The notes: generated by a model from the letters alone, not told the origin. Shown: positions 22,950 to 33,857, counted from the stretch's first letter. The stretch: DNA of 64,000 bases from Lepidodermella squamata (GCA_047495785.1 JBLDXI010000040.1:124001-188000), one strand, 5' to 3'. Translations and numbers: made by a program.

Positions 22950-24160
22950 CTGTGTACTGGGATCGGGAATTTATTATTGTAATTGCCGCGATTGTATATT
23001 AAATTTTCGAAATAATCATAATTTGTGTCAGTTCTTAATCATTAATTGGCGTTTATTGGTCATATTTTGCTGCTAGCTAGGCGCGGTAATGGAGATTGAT
23101 TTTATGTGACTTTTACGAGTGATATCCGGCTTCGAAATTTTTCGAACCATCAAACCGGGCAGGCATCGAAATATTTAAACACCTGACAGTATAAATCGAT
23201 TAACTTGTAAGGTCAAGGCGACGGATAGGAATAACAAATTATGTATAGATAGAGCCCTAGAGGAGGCCAGTTTTTCCGAGAAACTAGCCGTATCGTGGGC
23301 TCTATTGTACATAGTACTCGGGAGGAAGCTGTTACCCTCTTCGTTTTACGTGGGTAAATACCCCCTAAAAATGCATAAAATCACATACGTAGAGCGAAAA
23401 TAGAAAATTCATCTATAAAGCTCAACATTCGCATTCCGGTTATTCTGAACCGCTTTGCGCGTCGCTAAAAGCACAATTTTTCGTAGTTTCTTAGCCGATA
23501 TCTGTGTCTGAAGCATAAAAAATTAGCGAATGTTTGAAAATCAATCGCTTTACCTCATCTGAAAGCTTTCAATTATTTTGATGATTTTCAAAAATGCACT
23601 TTCACTGCAACTCTGGAACAGAAATTAAGATGACTAGAGGACTTTCCTCGTGTTTACCAGCTATTGACCCTAAACAAGCATTATCAATTTGGGGGTTTCA
23701 ACCTTGGTTTCAACGGATGCAGCACAGTTTTCCAATAGTTTTTCTCGCTCCGCTCGAAACAATTCAAGTTCGCTACACTCGGCTCATCTCGCTTTCTCGA
23801 TCAGAAACCTTGCCCCGCCGTGAAACACGAGCAAAGCGAGCATCACGGGGCAATTTCAGTCGCTGAAATGCATTGCTCGCTTCGCTCGTGTCTATTAAAA
23901 AAATCCAAAGTACTATGTTTACTATGTAGCATCCTCTGGAGTACTATGAAACCCGCGTAAACCATGCGTAAACAGACATGAGACGTACTATAGGACACCG
24001 CGGCTTCGAAGCTCTTGTTTCATGGAACATTTCATGGCCCGGAATGTGAGTATCGCGGTTGTGAATACGAAAGAAATTTTAGGCTTTATCAATTAGGATT
24101 GAAATCCTGCCAATAATGGCTCTATGAGAGCATCCAGGGTTGCGTAGAATATTAGGTTTG
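22950..24160. other. 3' flank of the complete ankyrin gene, no gene
   Basis: AT-rich with a GCTCGCTTCGCTCG palindromic cluster at 23740-23890. The block at 23995-24100 matches 15165-15240. No supported exon. Confidence 0.4.
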
Positions 24161-24164
24161 GAAA

Positions 24165-24470
24165 TGATGAGCACGCATCAATGTTATTTTATTCTCCGAA
24201 ATGTCGTTTGTGTTCTGCAGTAATGTAGCTTAACCATGCTATACGCACATTGGAAAATAAATTTTCTTAATTTGTCGAATTTAGCCTCGAAACTGGTATC
24301 AAAATGACCGTCTTGATGCGAGGATAAAGAATATGTAAAATTTGTGGCATTTCGAGCGTCCAGTGCCACGTTAAAGCTGTTTGAGCGGTTTTTCGTCCGC
24401 GTACTGTTATTATTATTAGTGTGTGTGCAAATGCATATGCATATATGATGGCCGCATGTAGCATCTTTTC
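24165..24470. repeat. Segment shared in reverse orientation with 46640-46810
   Basis: Begins with the GATGAGCAC...TTATTTTATT flank that precedes PPxY copies A and B, then switches to sequence whose reverse complement is at 46640-46810 (TAACCATGCTATACGCACAT, CCTCGAAACTGGTATCAAAA). The third ankyrin copy thus kept the flank of the partner gene but not the gene. Confidence 0.6.
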
Positions 24471-25195
24471 CCGCCGTTGTTCTTTTTTCTTATTAATGCT
24501 TTGATATCTTTTAGGCTTGGGGTTAAGGTTCGGTATCTCAAAGGGTATCTCAAAAATATTTATGTCTTAGTTTTTTCTGAAATCCGCCCATAAATAACTT
24601 CTGCTGATAAAAATAAATGTTTCGTAATCTCAACAACCGTTTGACAAGTGCAACCGATGTGCAATAAAAACGACATTACTTTTATACACCTCGCCTTCTC
24701 CCATCAATCAATTCATAACTAAAAGTTATTGCCATGTACTAGCCCTCGGAGAGTTTGTTGTGAAGCGAACCTAGCTGTTGCAGCAACGCCGAATGAACTC
24801 AACACATCATTTTAATGCGCAGCTATGAGCCGAGGGAGAATCAAAGTCGCAAAATTGCATCGTTTTCAGAAAGGTGTCAATAGCAAGATTTTTGCATAAA
24901 ATAAAATTATCATTCAGCGATAATAAAACAAAACTCAGGGTTTAAAACGATTCTTTTCTTACAAATAATTATTTATTACAATAATAATAATATGCAAATG
25001 CAAAAGAGACACTTTCGGACTAGAAATTTCGCGTAAAAAGAGACACTACAAAATTACAAAAAGATAGTGGATAAATAGGTTTTTTTTACGAAAATGAAGA
25101 TTGATTGATTGATTGTTGATGTCATCGCTCATTTCGATAGGTTTTTTGCTAGCTGTTTGCAACCACTGGCTATTAATCCAGCCGCAATCAACATT

Positions 25196-25791
25196 TTAGT
25201 CAGTTGCCATATAGCCAGACCCTTGATGTTGGAATAAAAACAATCACAATTTGAAAATCAAACACGTTAACTTTAACTTACTTGAGCGGCATCGGAGTAG
25301 CCAGATGCAAATCGCTAAGATGACAAGAGCAAATAGAACCCAAAGAATGACCGAATAAGCGTCGGTAATATTATTATCCTGGTGGGACAGAGAAAAATGG
25401 TTAAACTTCGTGATTAAACTCAGGTACATTCAGAACAAACCGGTAAAATCTGTGAGCAATCTTTCGAAATGTTCAGCACGCTGTTCGTTAGATAGGACAC
25501 TGACAGGGTCTGTGCGTTTGTTGGCGGGGTCTTTGTTTTGTCTGTTGCTGTTGTGGAAGTTGTTGATGTTGTTGTTGTTATTGTTGTCGATTCAATGAGA
25601 CTGCGACATACTCTGCAACTGCCAGACTTGGCGCACCATATGATATTGGCATCTGTAAAATCATTGCTGTAAGATTTTTTTAGCAAAAACTGGCAAAAAA
25701 ACTTGCCAGTGGGCTCAAGACAAGGCGGTGATCCCGATATCGTCTCCAACATAAAAACCGCCAAAATCCAACTATTAGTAAGATTAATCAT
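25196..25791 (-). CDS. Small Cys-rich, Thr-rich single-pass membrane protein
   Basis: Minus-strand exons 25441-25791, 25282-25378, 25196-25221 join in phase (0, then 1) to 157 residues. Order: hydrophobic N-terminus (LTNSWILAVFMLETISG) likely a signal peptide; a cysteine-rich stretch with six or more cysteines including CAKSGSCRVC; a Thr/Ser run (residues ~68-85), a probable O-glycosylated stalk; one membrane helix SVILWVLFALVILAICIWLL; then a very short basic tail LRCRSRSGYMATD. The layout is that of a type I surface protein. The Cys-then-Thr-then-membrane architecture resembles the short proteins at 40205-43282, but similarity in sequence is weak. Function not recognised. Confidence 0.6.
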
Positions 25792-26060
25792 CGTTAAACT
25801 TTACTATTCAATAGAAAATTATTTGTATCATACTAAATTCAGCAGTAAACAGGCAACAGAGAAACTCAGCAAACGTTAGCAGCTGAAATCCTACGTAAAT
25901 TATGAGAACGGTCAAAGCAATGATGCTCATTTGAACAGTAAAAACTGGCAACTGACTGTCTGTTACCCAAATCACGAAGTCAGCCCTAAACCACTAGCGG
26001 GGCTTTGATGGAAGTTGTTTGATTGATGTCAAGTTTGTGCGAAATTTGCTGAAAACTCCA

Positions 26061-26394
26061 CTTGTCACAAGTAGAAAACAATCGGGCCAGTTTGTTACGA
26101 GTAGAAAACAGATGTGCCTATTTGTTACGAGTAGAAAACAAATATTGGAGTCGCAGTTTAACACTTGACAGGATGCTCCAAGAAGCCCCGTTTACGATGA
26201 CTTGGTCTCGACAGTAAGAGAGCCTCCCGGGCCTTCGTGATGACAACTTTTCAAAGGATTCAAGATTGCGCGCGAGTGGACACTAATGGTTTAAAGTATA
26301 AGTATTTGTTACGAGTAGAAAACAAATAGGTCAACTTGTTACGAGTAGAAAACAGATGCATCAACTTGTTATCAGTCCTAAACATACGGATGAA
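26061..26394. repeat. Six 20-bp repeats in exact 30-bp register, two triplets
   Basis: The core YTTGTTACGAGTAGAAAACA starts at 26061, 26091, 26121 and again at 26305, 26335, 26365. The outermost units (26061 and 26365) are the most degenerate. Ten-base variable spacers separate the cores, and 154 unique bases separate the triplets. No coding frame or dyad symmetry is evident. Confidence 0.75.
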
Positions 26395-27246
26395 CTTGGA
26401 TGCATTGATGGGTTAGTCATTTTTTGGTCATTTTACAGGATCTAGAGGTTAAAGACAAACCTCTCCGAGTAAGTTAAGCGATGGAAATGGAAAATTTAGT
26501 TATAGTTGTAACTACCACAAGTTACTAGTTGCTACAAGTAGTGAAGAACAAGCCGAAGTCTCACAACAGATCTTGCAAATTAAATCAAAATAAAAGCTTT
26601 AAAACGATTTCGAGGCAAATCTTCGGCGAAAATGAAAATGAAATTTCCCACGCATGAATGCAATGAGAGAGACTTCTTTATTATTTTGTTTCGTTCGACG
26701 ACGTCAACTGAGACTTTTTTGTTGAAATGTATGTATGTATGTATATTAGCGTTGGATTCGCACTAAGGCGGTCTTCCATCCAACGGACGCAGATGGGCGC
26801 GTCGAGGTAAGGTGGCGAGTTACCTCTTCTTTGTGTAGACGAAATCGTCCACGTATTCTGCTTTCAGCAGTACTTTCAGGAGTTAGCGAAACTCCTAAAA
26901 CTTGAAAATAACCCGCCAAAAGACGTTCTTGGTTTTCAAATGAAATAAAATAAACAAGAATTTTTTAATTACGTTATATTATAATGCTAAAATTAATTGA
27001 ATAATGAAAAAAGCACAGCCTAGCACGCCGACGGCCAGCACGACCGAGCACGCCGATCGCCGAGCAAAAAAAAACGTGCTAGCAAGCTTGCCTTCTTTCA
27101 CTTTCATCAACTTGATCTTGCGAAGCATACTTGCGTGGAAAAGTCTTTGTAGTCTGAAATCTGAATAATCTGAAATTTTCTATTGGTTAAAATAAGTTAT
27201 TTTTCCAACAATATGGCTTTTATTGCATAGGTTTTTCATTTGATTT

Positions 27247-27285
27247 TTGTACTTTTGTACTTTTGTACTTTTGTACTTTTGTTGT
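27247..27285. repeat. (TTGTACTTTT)n short tandem repeat
   Basis: Four direct copies of a 9- to 10-base unit end two bases before the ATG of the next gene, in its 5' UTR or proximal promoter. Confidence 0.7.
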
Positions 27286-27286
27286 A

Positions 27287-30200
27287 ATGGCTGAATTTTT
27301 CCGTGGTGTTTTGCCGCCGGCCGTTGGATCGCGTGCTCTCGCCAACGATGGCGTGGTCAACGACGGTGTGGCCATCAGCGGCCATCAGCGGCAATCAGAC
27401 GATTTGGCCATCAGCGGTGTGGTCATCAGCAGGGAACAGCACAACTCCAACAGCACAACGCTTGTAGGTTTCATTTACATTTTTTTATTTTTGTTACCAT
27501 TTCGAATGCTCTTGATCATGCATTAAACAACTTTTGATACTGTTTCCTTCAATTGAGCCTTTTCCATGTAACCGGTGTGAAGTCAACCGTGACGAACCGC
27601 CGCTCAGTTCGCCGAGGTTCTACGCATCACCGGCAACATAGCGCGGTTCCACTCGACTTACGTCTCTACGGTTCACCGACGTGTAAGCGCGATTCCTGTA
27701 GCCGACACAGTAGCTGATGTTGCGCATGACCGATCTTCATCATCCGGAACCAACACGGCCTCGAAAAACAACCCATTCTGATAGTATATAAACCCTGTTA
27801 ATAATGTTGTCAGACACTTGATAGACACACAAGTTAGGTAGTTGGTTATAGTACAATAAAACCTGTCAGTTGTTGGAGTCCGCCGTCTCTTGCCTGGACC
27901 ATTCGAACCCGTTACAATTTGGTGTCAGAAGTGGCTCTAGCCGAGAGCGGCGGACCCCATGACCAAGCAGGAACCTGTCGACCCGGAGGAGTGTAGGACT
28001 GCAGATAAAACCGCGAAAGCTCGACGACAAAGGGCCAAATGGCAAGTACATCCGAAAGATGTAGCCACAGCGAACGACAAGGTGCCGACGACATTGACAA
28101 TCTGCAAGGCAACGAGAATCAGCGGATACTGGCAAGTGTCGAATTATTGATCGGACTGGGACGGATCTGACGGATCGTGCTGGGCGAAACAGTCAAGGCA
28201 GCCTGGCAAGGATAGGATCGAAGACCGAACAGTCGTGGTCAGACCTTTTGCGAACAACGTCGCTAAAGAGACGGATGGAATGGTGCAAGGCCTACAATGT
28301 ACAACTGGGTACTGTAGCGTTGAATGTCCACACTTAGTGATTAGTACGCGTAGAGCGTAGACGTATTGTGAGTTATGGAAATACTGGCTAACCCTAGCAC
28401 TGGTACCGGGTGCATGCGGCTGTTTTGTTTTGGAGGAAACACATGATGGTTTCAGACCGGTAACCGACTTCAACCCTAACCCCAGCCTTAAGACGGTACG
28501 GAGGAGAGGATGAGCTTCATTACACGGATGCAACTTCTGGTTGTCACCGATAATATTGAACGGAGACGAGGGCGTGTTGTCCAGCAGCAGTTGTCGTATG
28601 TATGGTTGAGGAATGAAGTTTATTATGGAGTATGCCCTTCTGGAAAGGAAGGAGGAAGAGACTGTCGCAATATAGTGAAGCTAACGACCGGACGGTACCG
28701 TAGGCACGCGCCGCATTTACGTCGGGAATCAAAAGTTCGGCCGAACCTTCTTCACCTGGAGCCTGACGTACAGAATGCGGGCGACATGACTGACAATTGA
28801 GAGCGATGTGATACTATGATTGTACAATCCTGGAGACGCATAGTCTGGAGATTTCCCAGGTGACGACCTGGAAGGGAGCGGTAGTTCGCAAGGATTTTTG
28901 ACTGGTTGATATGGTAAGAAAACCCCCGAAAGGCGGCTCGCTCCGTTTGTTGGCTGCTGGATGATGGATGGCGCCAATTATAATGTTGTTTGAACACCCC
29001 TCGAAGTCGCCAATTGCAGTCTTCTTGGACTGGTTGAACCGCGTTGATCATGACGCCGCTGAACCTTGCTGGGCGATTGTAGCCGTGAAAGATGCTGCGA
29101 TGTAGCATGAATGGAATCGGAGTATCACTAAAGTCGCAACGTCGATTAAGGAAGTGACGAACCCTGTAACCAGAAGCCGAGGTGATGATGATAATGGAAG
29201 CGGCGAGTGGCGAGTTATGAGCCCTTTGACTTAGTTTACCTTCTCTATGACACATATTTCTGGAGAGAACTACACGATCGACTCTGACGCCATGTGTTCG
29301 AGGAATAGCCCTGGTGTGTCGAACTGGCCGAGTGCCGAGTGCACGTTCTCGTCATTAGTGATAGTTACTCTTCTGATTCAGTCTTGTGTTGTGCGTTATA
29401 AACCTTCTAAGCTTGTGTCTGCGCCTATCTTTTATTACCTTGGAGAAAAGAGGGATGGGAATATCATGTCAGGACGGGGTGGAGTGACCATTAACAACTA
29501 CCGTAGCAAATTAACAAGTCGAATAATAACAATTGTGCCGAGCCGTAGTAGACTTTATGCACGCCGATTATTACTAACATTATGAACTTTGTTGCTGGTA
29601 GTATAGTTGCATAGTAATAGTGTTGTAGTAGTGTTGTTTAGAGCTATACTGTTACGATTCCTGTAAATTAAACAGATACGCCTGCTCTAATATGTGATGA
29701 AGTGAAGCAACTCACGGCCAAGATGCAACTCAAATCTTCCGACGGATACTACGCCGCATGTAAACAGAGCTGTGTCCTTCAAAGGAAAAAGCTGCACAAC
29801 GTTTCCGGCCACGCCGTAGATTCGACGATGACGACTCATCGGCAACCACCGTTACAGTGGCAGTTGCAGTATCTTTTACTACGGGGCGGACATTGACTTC
29901 AACCTCGGCGTCGACCAGTGTAGCAGCCTCGACGGTTTCCGCGGCCATTGCGCGGGCACCTACGTCAGGAACTGTTTCGGACACCGGCTGCGGCATGCGG
30001 GTAGTTTGAGGATGCATCGATTCCGGTGGATCACTCCTCAGCCACCGTACATACGACGCGGTTATCGCAAGATCGCGGGCATGTCCGCTATGACGGAACA
30101 GAAATGATTCATAGGTGCGAAGTGCTGCTGCCACTAGCTCCTCGACGCCAGCACGGGTCGTTAGGTCGTAAGTTTGGCCAGAGATGTCACTAGATGCTGG

Positions 30201-32489
30201 GCTGATGGCACCCGAGCGTTGTTCATCGACGTTGGACATACTGGGCGTAGTTGTATTGCTTGAAGTTATGGATCTGCCTCCGACATGGTCATTTTATATG
30301 GTAGTCAGCGAACGATACGTGGTCACGATTCAATGACTCTGTGGATAACTGTTTTCATTGACACCCGTAGTCATAGGTTAAACGGGGAGGAATTGTAACC
30401 GGTGTGAAGTCAACCGTGACGAACCGCCGCTCAGTTCGCCGAGGTTCTACGCATCACCGGCAACATAGCGCGGTTCCACTCGACTTACGTCTCTACGGTT
30501 CACCGACGTGTAAGCGCGATTCCTGTAGCCGACACAGTAGCTGATGTTGCGCATGACCGATCTTCATCATCCGGAACCAACACGGCCTCGAAAAACAACC
30601 CATTCTGATAGTATATAAACCCTGTTAATAATGTTGTCAGACACTTGATAGACACACAAGTTAGGTAGTTGGTTATAGTACAATAAAACCTGTCAGTTGT
30701 TGGAGTCCGCCGTCTCTTGCCTGGACCATTCGAACCCGTTACATCCATTCATCTGTTACATAATACTGTAAAGCCATGAATTTCTTGTTTAGCGAATTTA
30801 ATTTCTGCGTGACCGATTTTTACACCCATTTGCAAAAAGTCCTCGTAGGACATATGATTTTACATTATTTGTATTGTATTTATTTGGAGTTTATTTGTAT
30901 TTTCAGGAGCATCAGTATTTCTACATAGCGATAATCGCCGTCACCAGCGTAACCGGCGCTATCGTAATTTGCTGCTGTTGCCTGTACATATTTACAAAAA
31001 CCAGAGCTCTACGTGCTCGAATCGTCGGTAAGCTGTAATTAATTTGCTTATTTTTTTTTATTCATGCTTTCTACTTCAGGCTGCCTCCGAGAGCGCGCCT
31101 TTGTTAGCGTTGACATTGGTTTGTTTGTTTTAGTTGCTAGATTCTTGTAATATTTTTTTCAACTCTAGAAACGATTCGCGGCGCGGTTTCGCCGTTGCTT
31201 GATAGTGTAGCAACGCCGTTTCGGCGTGCGTTCGCTCACCTGAAAGACTTAAAAGATGCTGGGCAATCTGTTGCTGGTGCCGGCTCACCGGATGAAAACA
31301 TTGGTAAAAGCTGAAACCCGAAATCGTAATTATCATGATTATTCGTTTTTGCAGAATCTTGCGAATTTAAGGAGCCTGATCATCCTCAAGTGCCAGGTTT
31401 TGATTTGATTATCACACATTTCATTTGGCTAACATTGTTTTACCTAGGATCTTCTGAGATTGGGCCAACTCCTCGTGTCCCCGTGAAGCATGCTCGGGTC
31501 TGCGATGCCGATGCGAATGCCGCTGAACTCCGCGCCGCTAATGCCATGCGGCTCTTTCACATGGCGGAAGAACAGCGTGCCCGCCAAGAGGCGGCTACGC
31601 ATGAAGCTGTACATTACGCTCGCGCGGCAGAGGCCCGTGCGGAGGTTGCCAATGCGCGAGCTGCGGCTGCCGAAGCACGGGTCGCTGCTGCAGAGGCGCA
31701 AGTTGCCGAGGCGATGGGCCTTCTACATGCCATCGAAAATGCGATTACCGCTGAGCAGCAGCGGCTGGCTCAGTTACATGCTCAGTTACATCCGCCCAAT
31801 TTCCATCTAACGCCTGGTTAGTTAACAATATTTTACACCCTGTTTTTATAATTTATATATTTTTACAGGAGAGGAGGTTTCGGTCGATACAAATTTGTTC
31901 TCTACCCCAACGGCTCGCTCGCTCACTGGAAACAACGGTATCAACGATTTGTTATACTTGTTAATTTTGTTTTAAAGTCTGAATTGGTTTTATAGACCCT
32001 ACTAATGCTGCGCTGCCACCATCTTCATCTTCATCATCTTCAACGTCATCTTTACCGGAATGGCGACCCGACTCGTCAGGTTCAGAGTCTGATCATGCTC
32101 CGGCTGCTTCGACTGCTTCGACTGCTCCGACTGGTTCGACTGCTCCGGCTGGTTCGACTGCTCCGGCTGGTTCGACTGCTCCGGCTGGTTCGACTGCTCC
32201 GGCTGGTTCGACTGCTCCGGCTGGTTCGACTGCTCCAGCTGGTTCGACTGCTCCGGCTGGTTCGACTGCTCCGGCTGGTTCGACTGCTCCGGCTGGTTCG
32301 ACTGCTCCGACCGACCAGAAAAACATGCAGGACGCTACAGCCGTTCGTTGCTACTGCAAAACCGGCTGTTTAGCCCAGTGCGGCTGCCGCAAAAATAACC
32401 GGCGTTGTAGCCCGGCGTGCTTCTGCGTAAGGTGGTTTAACTGTCAAAACACTGTGACAGTTAAACCACCTTGCGCAGAGGGCAATTAG
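27287..32489 (+). CDS. Mosaic protein: transmembrane segment, Ala-rich helix, GSTAPA repeats, CXC domain
   Basis: Exons 27287-27463, 30907-31027, 31080-31118, 31169-31303, 31355-31396, 31448-31816, 31869-31937, 31996-32489 splice in phase (one phase-0 then six phase-1 introns) to 481 residues. Exon 2 encodes one membrane helix ([20 protein letters not shown]) followed by basic residues. Exon 6 encodes a long Ala/Glu/Arg helix with [15 protein letters not shown]-type heptads, a likely coiled coil. Exon 8 has a Ser run, ten GSTAPA hexapeptides and a C-terminal cluster CYCKTGC...[16 protein letters not shown], which matches the CXC (tesmin/TSO1-like) spacing. The CXC fold usually binds DNA and zinc, so its presence in a membrane-anchored protein is odd. 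Intron 1 contains an LTR retrotransposon. No known full-length relative recognised. Confidence 0.75.
27567..27916 (+). repeat. 5' LTR
   Basis: 350 bp, TGT...ACA ends. Contains a TATA box (AGTATATAAACC at 27783-27794) and a polyadenylation signal (CAATAAAA at 27853-27860), giving U3, R and U5 in plus orientation. Confidence 0.9.
27920..27934 (+). other. Primer binding site complementary to tRNA-Leu 3' end
   Basis: TGGTGTCAGAAGTGG, three bases after the LTR, is complementary to the 3' terminus of animal leucine tRNAs ending CCACTTCTGACACCA. Assignment to Leu rests on remembered tRNA ends. Confidence 0.65.
29730..30239 (-). CDS. Antisense 169-residue open frame inside the LTR element
   Basis: The longest open frame of the element's interior runs opposite to the LTR polarity, close to the 3' LTR. 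The translation begins [18 protein letters not shown], has an amphipathic segment around residues 30-65 ([19 protein letters not shown]), an Ala/Val/Thr-rich middle and a basic C-terminus (NLRRGRKR...MRRSIRRK). It looks protein-like rather than random, but no family is recognised and no promoter is identified. It could be a captured host exon, an antisense accessory protein or chance. Confidence 0.3.
   Translation of the reverse strand: MSNVDEQRSGAISPASSDISGQTYDLTTRAGVEELVAAALRTYESFLFRHSGHARDLAITASYVRWLRSDPPESMHPQTTRMPQPVSETVPDVGARAMAAETVEAATLVDAEVEVNVRPVVKDTATATVTVVADESSSSNLRRGRKRCAAFSFEGHSSVYMRRSIRRKI
30394..30743 (+). repeat. 3' LTR
   Basis: 350 bp, no difference from the 5' LTR found on reading both through. 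Followed by TCCA, the target duplication. Confidence 0.9.
32133..32312 (+). repeat. Ten 18-bp coding units encoding GSTAPA
   Basis: Unit GGTTCGACTGCTCCGGCT, nearly perfect, inside exon 8 of the CXC gene. Because the unit is a multiple of three, frames on both strands stay open through it. A low-complexity Ser/Thr/Pro/Ala linker; copy number is likely polymorphic. Confidence 0.85.
32423..32478. other. Near-perfect 24-bp stem hairpin at the end of the CXC gene
   Basis: CTGCGTAAGGTGGTTTAACT... pairs with its inverse at 32455-32478 over 24 bases with one mismatch and an 8-base loop. It overlaps the last coding codons, ending nine bases before the TAG stop. It could act as an RNA 3' structure or be a fossil insertion that supplied the C-terminus. 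Confidence 0.75.
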
Positions 32490-32817
32490 ATTGGTTTGAT
32501 CTTTGCTCTCAGATCGCGTGCTCTTCAGTCATAGAACCATTAGATTTGTCAATTAAATTGCTGCGACATTCATAAAGTTGAGCATGCTGCTCAGTTTCAA
32601 ATATTGATTTGCTCCTCGATCTTATTTTTGATTGTAGATTTTCGATTTTTTTGAACGATCATCTTCTTCTTTCGTGCCAGCCTTATTTCTTATTTTTCGA
32701 TGGTTTTAACTCTTGATCATTTGTTACTCGCGCCTGAAAAACTATTGTTTTTAACCGGTTTCGACTCTTACATACCGTGATGCGGATAAATAAATACTAC
32801 AAAATATAACTGCTCAA

Positions 32818-32970
32818 ATGAGACGTGGCAAGCGATTTCGGCCCTATCTCTATCTTCGCAGTCATTTGAAAATTGGGTGTTGCGCAATAATGATTATGCG
32901 TCAGCTGTTGCTTTTTCAAATGCCTGTGAAGATAGAGATAGGGCCGAAATCGCTTGCCACGTCTCAAATG
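32818..32970. other. Long hairpin (~53-bp arms), MITE or small-RNA precursor-like
   Basis: GAGACGTGGCAAGCGATTTC... at 32820-32872 pairs with its inverse ending ...GCTTGCCACGTCTC at 32967. The outer ~38 pairs are perfect, then a few bulges, then CATTTGAAAA/TTTTCAAATG, leaving a loop of about 40. AAAT flanks both ends. A palindromic MITE is the simplest reading; a hairpin RNA precursor is possible. Confidence 0.7.
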
Positions 32971-33857
32971 AATAATATCATAATATGTCGCCTAGTTGTT
33001 TCGCAACGATTATAACTCTTACGCCTGTTATACAACTTTTTCATCTTCTTCCTTCGTCTTCGTGACTGCCTTTTCCTTCGTGCCTTTTTCGTCGTGCCTG
33101 CCTTTTTCGTCGTGCCTGCCCTAATTTGATATTTTTTCATCTTTTTGACTCTTGCTCGTATTTTTGTTACTGCTTCGAATCAAAACTCTTGCTGTTACGA
33201 GTTACGAGTTAGTTGTTGTTAGAGTACTCTTACTACTCCTGTTATTGCTTGACACTGTTTTGGCTCATACCTTACATCAAATTGCTCAAATTGAATATTT
33301 AGTCAAATATTTGGAATATGAATAATATTTAGTCAATAAATAGTACGATTTGGTAATTTGATAATTGATCTTTTCATTGTTTTTCATTCGAGAATCGGGG
33401 ACTTTGCTGCCACAGGATGTACCATATATGCCGCAATAACATGCCATATATGCGCGGGGAAGTCGAATTTTCCTCATGAAAATGACCCGCGCGATTGTTC
33501 AAGTCAAGTTCTTAACATGAGCTGTCGATCGGTTCACTAAAGTGTGCCATCTTTCAAATATTGGCACTGATCGTTCTATTCATTTTGGCAATGCGAACAT
33601 CAAATTCAAATCGAAAAATAAGTTCTCCCACGGAGCCGTCTGAGTCATCCCATCATTATCGAACAAGAAAATGAACCTTTCTAGCTGCAAACAGTGAATT
33701 TATTCATAACTTTCTCCTCAACACTTCATCAACACTATAATTTCAACATAACATAACTATATAATTTCAACACTGTAATTATTGTTCTAAAATAATATAA
33801 TAATGAATGCTCTGGAACAGCGCATAAATCTAACGTTTAGGTAGAGCAAAAAAATAA

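Larger units (their letters stand above)
27567..30743 (+). mobile_element. LTR retrotransposon, 3177 bp, probably non-autonomous
   Basis: Two 350-bp LTRs with no difference seen on base-by-base reading are bounded by TGTAAC...GTTACA and a 4-bp target duplication TCCA (27563-27566 and 30744-30747). A primer binding site lies at 27920-27934 and a polypurine tract (AAACGGGGAGGAA) at 30380-30392. The 2.48-kb interior has no gag-pol frame; the longest plus frames are about 100 residues. It therefore looks like a LARD/TRIM-type derivative moved by another element's proteins. It sits in intron 1 of the CXC gene in the same orientation. Identical LTRs indicate very recent insertion. Confidence 0.9.

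Noticed and set aside
26061-26394. CRISPR-like array (20-bp repeats, 10-bp spacers)
   Set aside because: Spacers are far too short, the units diverge, no cas genes are near, and the surrounding DNA is clearly animal.
27959-28150. Gag start in the LTR element
   Set aside because: A 63-codon frame follows the primer binding site but shows no capsid or zinc-knuckle motif and ends early; not enough to call gag.
31102-31147. Alternative stop TAA at the end of exon 3 of the CXC gene
   Set aside because: Reading through gives a stop, but the GTTTGT...CTCTAG intron restores a long phase-consistent frame, so the spliced form is preferred.
32093-32326. Antisense GAVEPA repeat protein
   Set aside because: A consequence of the 18-bp minisatellite; no start context or flanking exons support it, while the sense frame fits eight exons.
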